Positions 61,120 through 64,000 of a stretch of 64,000 bases of DNA are shown in pieces. A program made the position numbers and the translations under genes. Location: positions 62,001 to 126,000 of the forward strand of contig JAKVAR010000108.1 in the NCBI GenBank assembly GCA_022447585.1, given 5' to 3'. How positions within the stretch are numbered: the first letter of the stretch is position 1; each line of letters starts with the position of its first letter. This stretch comes from Crocinitomicaceae bacterium. Its GTDB lineage: Bacteria; Bacteroidota; Bacteroidia; Flavobacteriales_D; Crocinitomicaceae. The notes beneath the pieces were generated by a model. It ran no database searches and was not told the DNA's origin. It saw nothing but the letters and a program-made list of their open reading frames with translations.

Positions 61120-62514
61120 ATGGGTAAAATTAAATTTGGTACTGATGGTTGGAGAGCAATTATCGCACAAGAGTATACAGTAGATAATGTAGCTAGAGTT
61201 TCTTTAGCAACAGCCAAATGGGTTAAGCATAATTATGAGAACCCTACAATAGTTATTGGACACGATTGTCGTTATGCTGGTGATTTATTTATGAAAACTG
61301 CAGCAAAAGTTTTCGTTAGCCAAGGTGTAAAGGTGAAAATGGCAATTGGATTTGTTTCGACACCGATGGTTTCCTTAGCTACCGTTAAACTTGGATGTAA
61401 TTTAGGTGTAGTAATTACAGCTAGTCATAATCCTCCTTCATACAATGGTTTCAAATTAAAATCAGAGCATGGAGGACCACTTTCTCCAGGTAAGGTTCAA
61501 GAAATTGAAGATATCATCGCTGAGGTGAATGAAATTGATTTAGAGTCTATTTCATTAGATACGGATTTAGTTGAAATTGTTGACCTAGAAACAATGTATG
61601 TTGAACATGCAAAAGCTAATTTTGATATTAAAGCGATTGAAGAGTCAGGTCTAGTATTGGCTTATGATGCGATGTTCGGTGCTGGACAAAATGCTTTAAA
61701 ACGTTTATTGCCGAAGACCCATTTTTTACATTGTGAATCAAACCCGTCATTCATGGGGCAGGCTCCAGAGCCAATTGCAAAGAATTTAAAAGAATTAGAA
61801 AATTTCATTATTGATAATGGTACGATTGATTGTGCTTTAGCGACTGATGGAGATGCCGATAGAATCGGGTTATATAATGGCAAGGGAGAGTTTATAGATT
61901 CTCACCATATTATTTTGTTATTGGTCCATTACTTGAAAAAATATAAAGGACTAACAGGAAAGGTTGCAACTGCTTTTAGTACTACTCCTAGAGTAAAGGT
62001 GATGGCAGATTATTATAACTTACCAAGTGAAGTCGTAAAAATCGGATTTAAATACATCGCAGATATCATGGTTGCTGAAGACGTTTTAGTTGGAGGTGAA
62101 GAGTCTGGTGGAATTGCGACTAAAGGACATATTCCAGAAAGAGATGGAATTTGGATGGGATTAATTATTTGGGAATTTATGGCGAAGTCAGGGAAGTCAT
62201 TAGATGATTTAATCGAAGAGGTCTATGAAATTGTTGGCCCGTTCAAGTTTGAACGCTCTGATTTACATATTACGGAAGAATTAAAAACTAAAATCGTTCA
62301 GAATTGTAAAGCTGGAGAGTACAAAAACTTCGGGAAATACACTGTGGATAATGTTGGTACAATTGATGGGTTCAAATTTTTCTTCGATGAGAATCGTTGG
62401 CTAATGATTCGTCCTTCTGGTACTGAACCTGTTTTAAGAACGTATGCTGAAGCTCCTACTTTGGAGGAGGTAAGAGAGATCTTGAGTATTTGTGAAGAAA
62501 CGATTTGTAAATAG
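61120..62514 (+). CDS. Phosphohexomutase (phosphoglucomutase/phosphomannomutase family)
   Basis: A 464-residue four-domain enzyme. KFGTDGWRAIIA, the active-site serine loop VVITASHNPPSYNGFKLK, metal loop ATDGDADRIGLY, sugar-recognition GGEESGGIATKGHIPERDGI and phosphate-binding RPSGTEPVLRTYAEA are in order. The substrate could be glucose-, mannose- or glucosamine-phosphate; the family alone does not decide. aroC starts 3 nt after its stop, so they form an operon. Confidence 0.93.
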   Translation: MGKIKFGTDGWRAIIAQEYTVDNVARVSLATAKWVKHNYENPTIVIGHDCRYAGDLFMKTAAKVFVSQGVKVKMAIGFVSTPMVSLATVKLGCNLGVVITASHNPPSYNGFKLKSEHGGPLSPGKVQEIEDIIAEVNEIDLESISLDTDLVEIVDLETMYVEHAKANFDIKAIEESGLVLAYDAMFGAGQNALKRLLPKTHFLHCESNPSFMGQAPEPIAKNLKELENFIIDNGTIDCALATDGDADRIGLYNGKGEFIDSHHIILLLVHYLKKYKGLTGKVATAFSTTPRVKVMADYYNLPSEVVKIGFKYIADIMVAEDVLVGGEESGGIATKGHIPERDGIWMGLIIWEFMAKSGKSLDDLIEEVYEIVGPFKFERSDLHITEELKTKIVQNCKAGEYKNFGKYTVDNVGTIDGFKFFFDENRWLMIRPSGTEPVLRTYAEAPTLEEVREILSICEETICK

Positions 62515-62517
62515 GTT

Positions 62518-63579
62518 ATGGCTGGTTCATCATTTGGTACCTTATTCAAGTTAAGCACTTTTGGTGAGTCCCATGGACCTGCAATTGGAGGTGTAATTGA
62601 TGGGGTGCCAGCAAATGTTGAATTATGTATAGAAGAGATTCAAAACCAATTAGACAGACGTAAGCCAGGGCAATCTGCTATTGTTACACAGCGCAAGGAA
62701 TCGGATGTCGTGCAAATCCTGTCGGGTGTTTTTGAAGGTAAAACTACAGGAACTTCAATCGGTTTTGTTATTGTGAATGAAGATCAAAAATCGAAAGATT
62801 ACAGTCACATTCAAAATTCTTACAGACCATCTCACGCAGATTATACGTACGATAAAAAGTATGGTATTCGTGATTATAGAGGAGGAGGAAGATCTTCAGC
62901 GCGTGAAACTGCATCGCGTGTTGTTGCTGGAGCTATTGCCAAACAAATCCTTGCAAAAATTGGAGTCGATATTGTAGCTTATGTTGATCAGGTTGGACAT
63001 ATTCGTCTTGCAGACAAGATAGATTACAATGAAATTGATAATAACCCCGTTCGTTGTCCGGATGCTGCAATTGCCAAAGAAATGGAAGCTTTCATTAAGT
63101 CCGTGAAGAAGGAAGGTGATACCATTGGTGGTAGTGTGAAGTGTGAAATCAATCATTTACCTCCGGGATTAGGTGAGCCAGTCTTTGATAAATTACATGC
63201 AGAACTAGGTAAAGCAATGCTTTCAATCAATGCGGTAAAAGGTTTCGAGTATGGTTCTGGATTTGATGCTATTGAAATGCGAGGTTCTGACCATAATGAC
63301 CTTTTTAATCAGGATGGCTCTACAAAAACGAATAATTCAGGTGGAATTCAAGGCGGGATTTCTAATGGAATGCCAGTAACTATGCGTATTGCATTTAAGC
63401 CTGTTGCAACAATTATCCCAGAACAAGATTCTATCGATAAGGATAGTGAAGTTGTTAAGATAGTGGGTAAAGGACGCCATGATCCATGTGTAGTACCTAG
63501 AGCAGTTCCTATCGTAGAAGCAATGGCTGCAATTACTATTTTAGATTTCTATTTAAGAAATAAAGCGGTTACTCTGTGA
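62518..63579 (+). CDS. aroC: Chorismate synthase
   Basis: A 353-residue enzyme. [134 protein letters not shown] and [18 protein letters not shown] cover all family motifs. It converts EPSP to chorismate with reduced FMN, the last shikimate step. It is downstream of the phosphohexomutase and is the last complete gene in the window. Confidence 0.97.
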   Translation: MAGSSFGTLFKLSTFGESHGPAIGGVIDGVPANVELCIEEIQNQLDRRKPGQSAIVTQRKESDVVQILSGVFEGKTTGTSIGFVIVNEDQKSKDYSHIQNSYRPSHADYTYDKKYGIRDYRGGGRSSARETASRVVAGAIAKQILAKIGVDIVAYVDQVGHIRLADKIDYNEIDNNPVRCPDAAIAKEMEAFIKSVKKEGDTIGGSVKCEINHLPPGLGEPVFDKLHAELGKAMLSINAVKGFEYGSGFDAIEMRGSDHNDLFNQDGSTKTNNSGGIQGGISNGMPVTMRIAFKPVATIIPEQDSIDKDSEVVKIVGKGRHDPCVVPRAVPIVEAMAAITILDFYLRNKAVTL

Positions 63580-64000
63580 GCTGATAAATACTTTAATCCA
63601 TTCAATTTTTAACTTTAATTCAGCAGATGTAACTTATGATTTGGAATTAGGTTCGTTAGGATGGGGGAACATTGATGCTTTTGATTGGAGTGCAACTTAT
63701 TGTGACTGCGGTTTTAATTTAACCGGATAAACAGGAATAGCTAATTCAAATACAACTGCTTTTGTTGTTTTTCAAGTTTAACATTCTTTTTACCCAACTG
63801 ATGTTACTTAATTGGGGAAATTTCAAATAATGTAATCTCTAAAACGCACTTAGCACGACTCTTTTTGGATTTAGTTGTGACTTCTGTCATATGCGTTAAG
63901 TTGTATTATGACTTGTTAGATGTACTCCTCAACAAGGAACAATTTATTCTATTCCAATGCTTTCAAAACCTTTAGTAGATTTAGAGGACGTTTAATAAAA
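63580..64000 (+). pseudogene. Possible decayed coding region after aroC
   Basis: No intact gene of any size. One frame from about 63611 reads NFNSADVTYDLELGSLGWGN and ends in CDCGFNLTG before a stop, continues TGIANSNTTAFVVFQV to the next stop, and another frame near the right edge reads CTPQQGTIYSIPMLSKPLVD. The composition resembles exported-protein coding sequence broken by stops and frameshifts, but I cannot identify the parent. It may equally be non-coding AT-rich sequence. Confidence 0.3.

Noticed and set aside
1-64000. A defence island, CRISPR array, prophage or secondary-metabolite cluster
   Set aside because: No cas genes, spacer repeats, phage structural genes, toxin-antitoxin pairs, restriction enzymes or biosynthetic megasynthases were seen on either strand.

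Overview
The window reads as a chromosomal segment of a low-GC member of the Bacteroidetes, probably Flavobacteriales (a Crocinitomicaceae- or Cryomorphaceae-like lineage is my guess). The reasons are: two proteins with type IX secretion (T9SS) C-terminal sorting domains, one of them the gliding-motility-type CHU_C domain; promoters of the TTG-N19-23-TAnnTTTG type instead of -35/-10 boxes; many Lol-type lipoproteins; and a typical Bacteroidetes gene set. I saw no insertion sequence, phage, CRISPR array, tRNA or rRNA. Almost everything is core metabolism or housekeeping.

Layout. 0-8.5 kb: a truncated membrane adenylate cyclase, an exonuclease/GIY-YIG fusion, a prohibitin-like SPFH protein, secreted hypotheticals, an HTH regulator and a tyrosine phosphatase-like protein. 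8.8-10.8 kb: a padR-pspC operon with an operator-like palindrome on its promoter. 11-16.7 kb, minus strand: sucD, then an apparent operon of cca, a pRiA4b-like protein, a methyltransferase, a TraB/GumN protein and an FKBP lipoprotein. 16.7-32.8 kb: alpha/beta hydrolase, tsaC, trmD, M14 peptidase, a PNGase F-related T9SS protein, acyltransferase, lhgO, AI-2E family transporter, GT39 protein and a CotH-kinase/beta-helix lipoprotein.

32.8-38 kb is a sulfur/methionine operon: promoter, SAM-I riboswitch, a 39-residue cysteine-rich small ORF, metX, homoserine dehydrogenase, two YeeE/YedE halves, OsmC and metZ. Together these would make O-acetylhomoserine, import a sulfur compound and form homocysteine. 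38-43.2 kb: two FKBP isomerases, a beta-barrel protein, folD, a flavoprotein without the redox disulfide, and a YkgJ-like protein. 43.3-49.8 kb: a 1744-residue T9SS protein with twelve exact 77-residue repeats, a SiaB-like kinase, a 44-residue Cys/Lys-rich small protein and a SUI1 protein.

49.8-50.0 kb holds no protein gene but a string of hairpins whose G-U pairing favours the minus strand, preceded by a minus-strand promoter box. This candidate small RNA would carry an 18-nt perfect complement to the neighbouring SUI1 mRNA and is my best candidate for something undescribed. 50.1-63.6 kb: pyrR-pyrB-STAS-rnz, topoisomerase IV B and A with a thioesterase, ornithine aminotransferase, a V4R histidine kinase, a phosphohexomutase and aroC. 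The last 420 bases look like decayed coding sequence.

Start codons were moved from the longest ORF where a signal peptide, conserved N-terminus or promoter box demanded it; these cases are stated. All family names come from recognising motifs by eye, with no database search.
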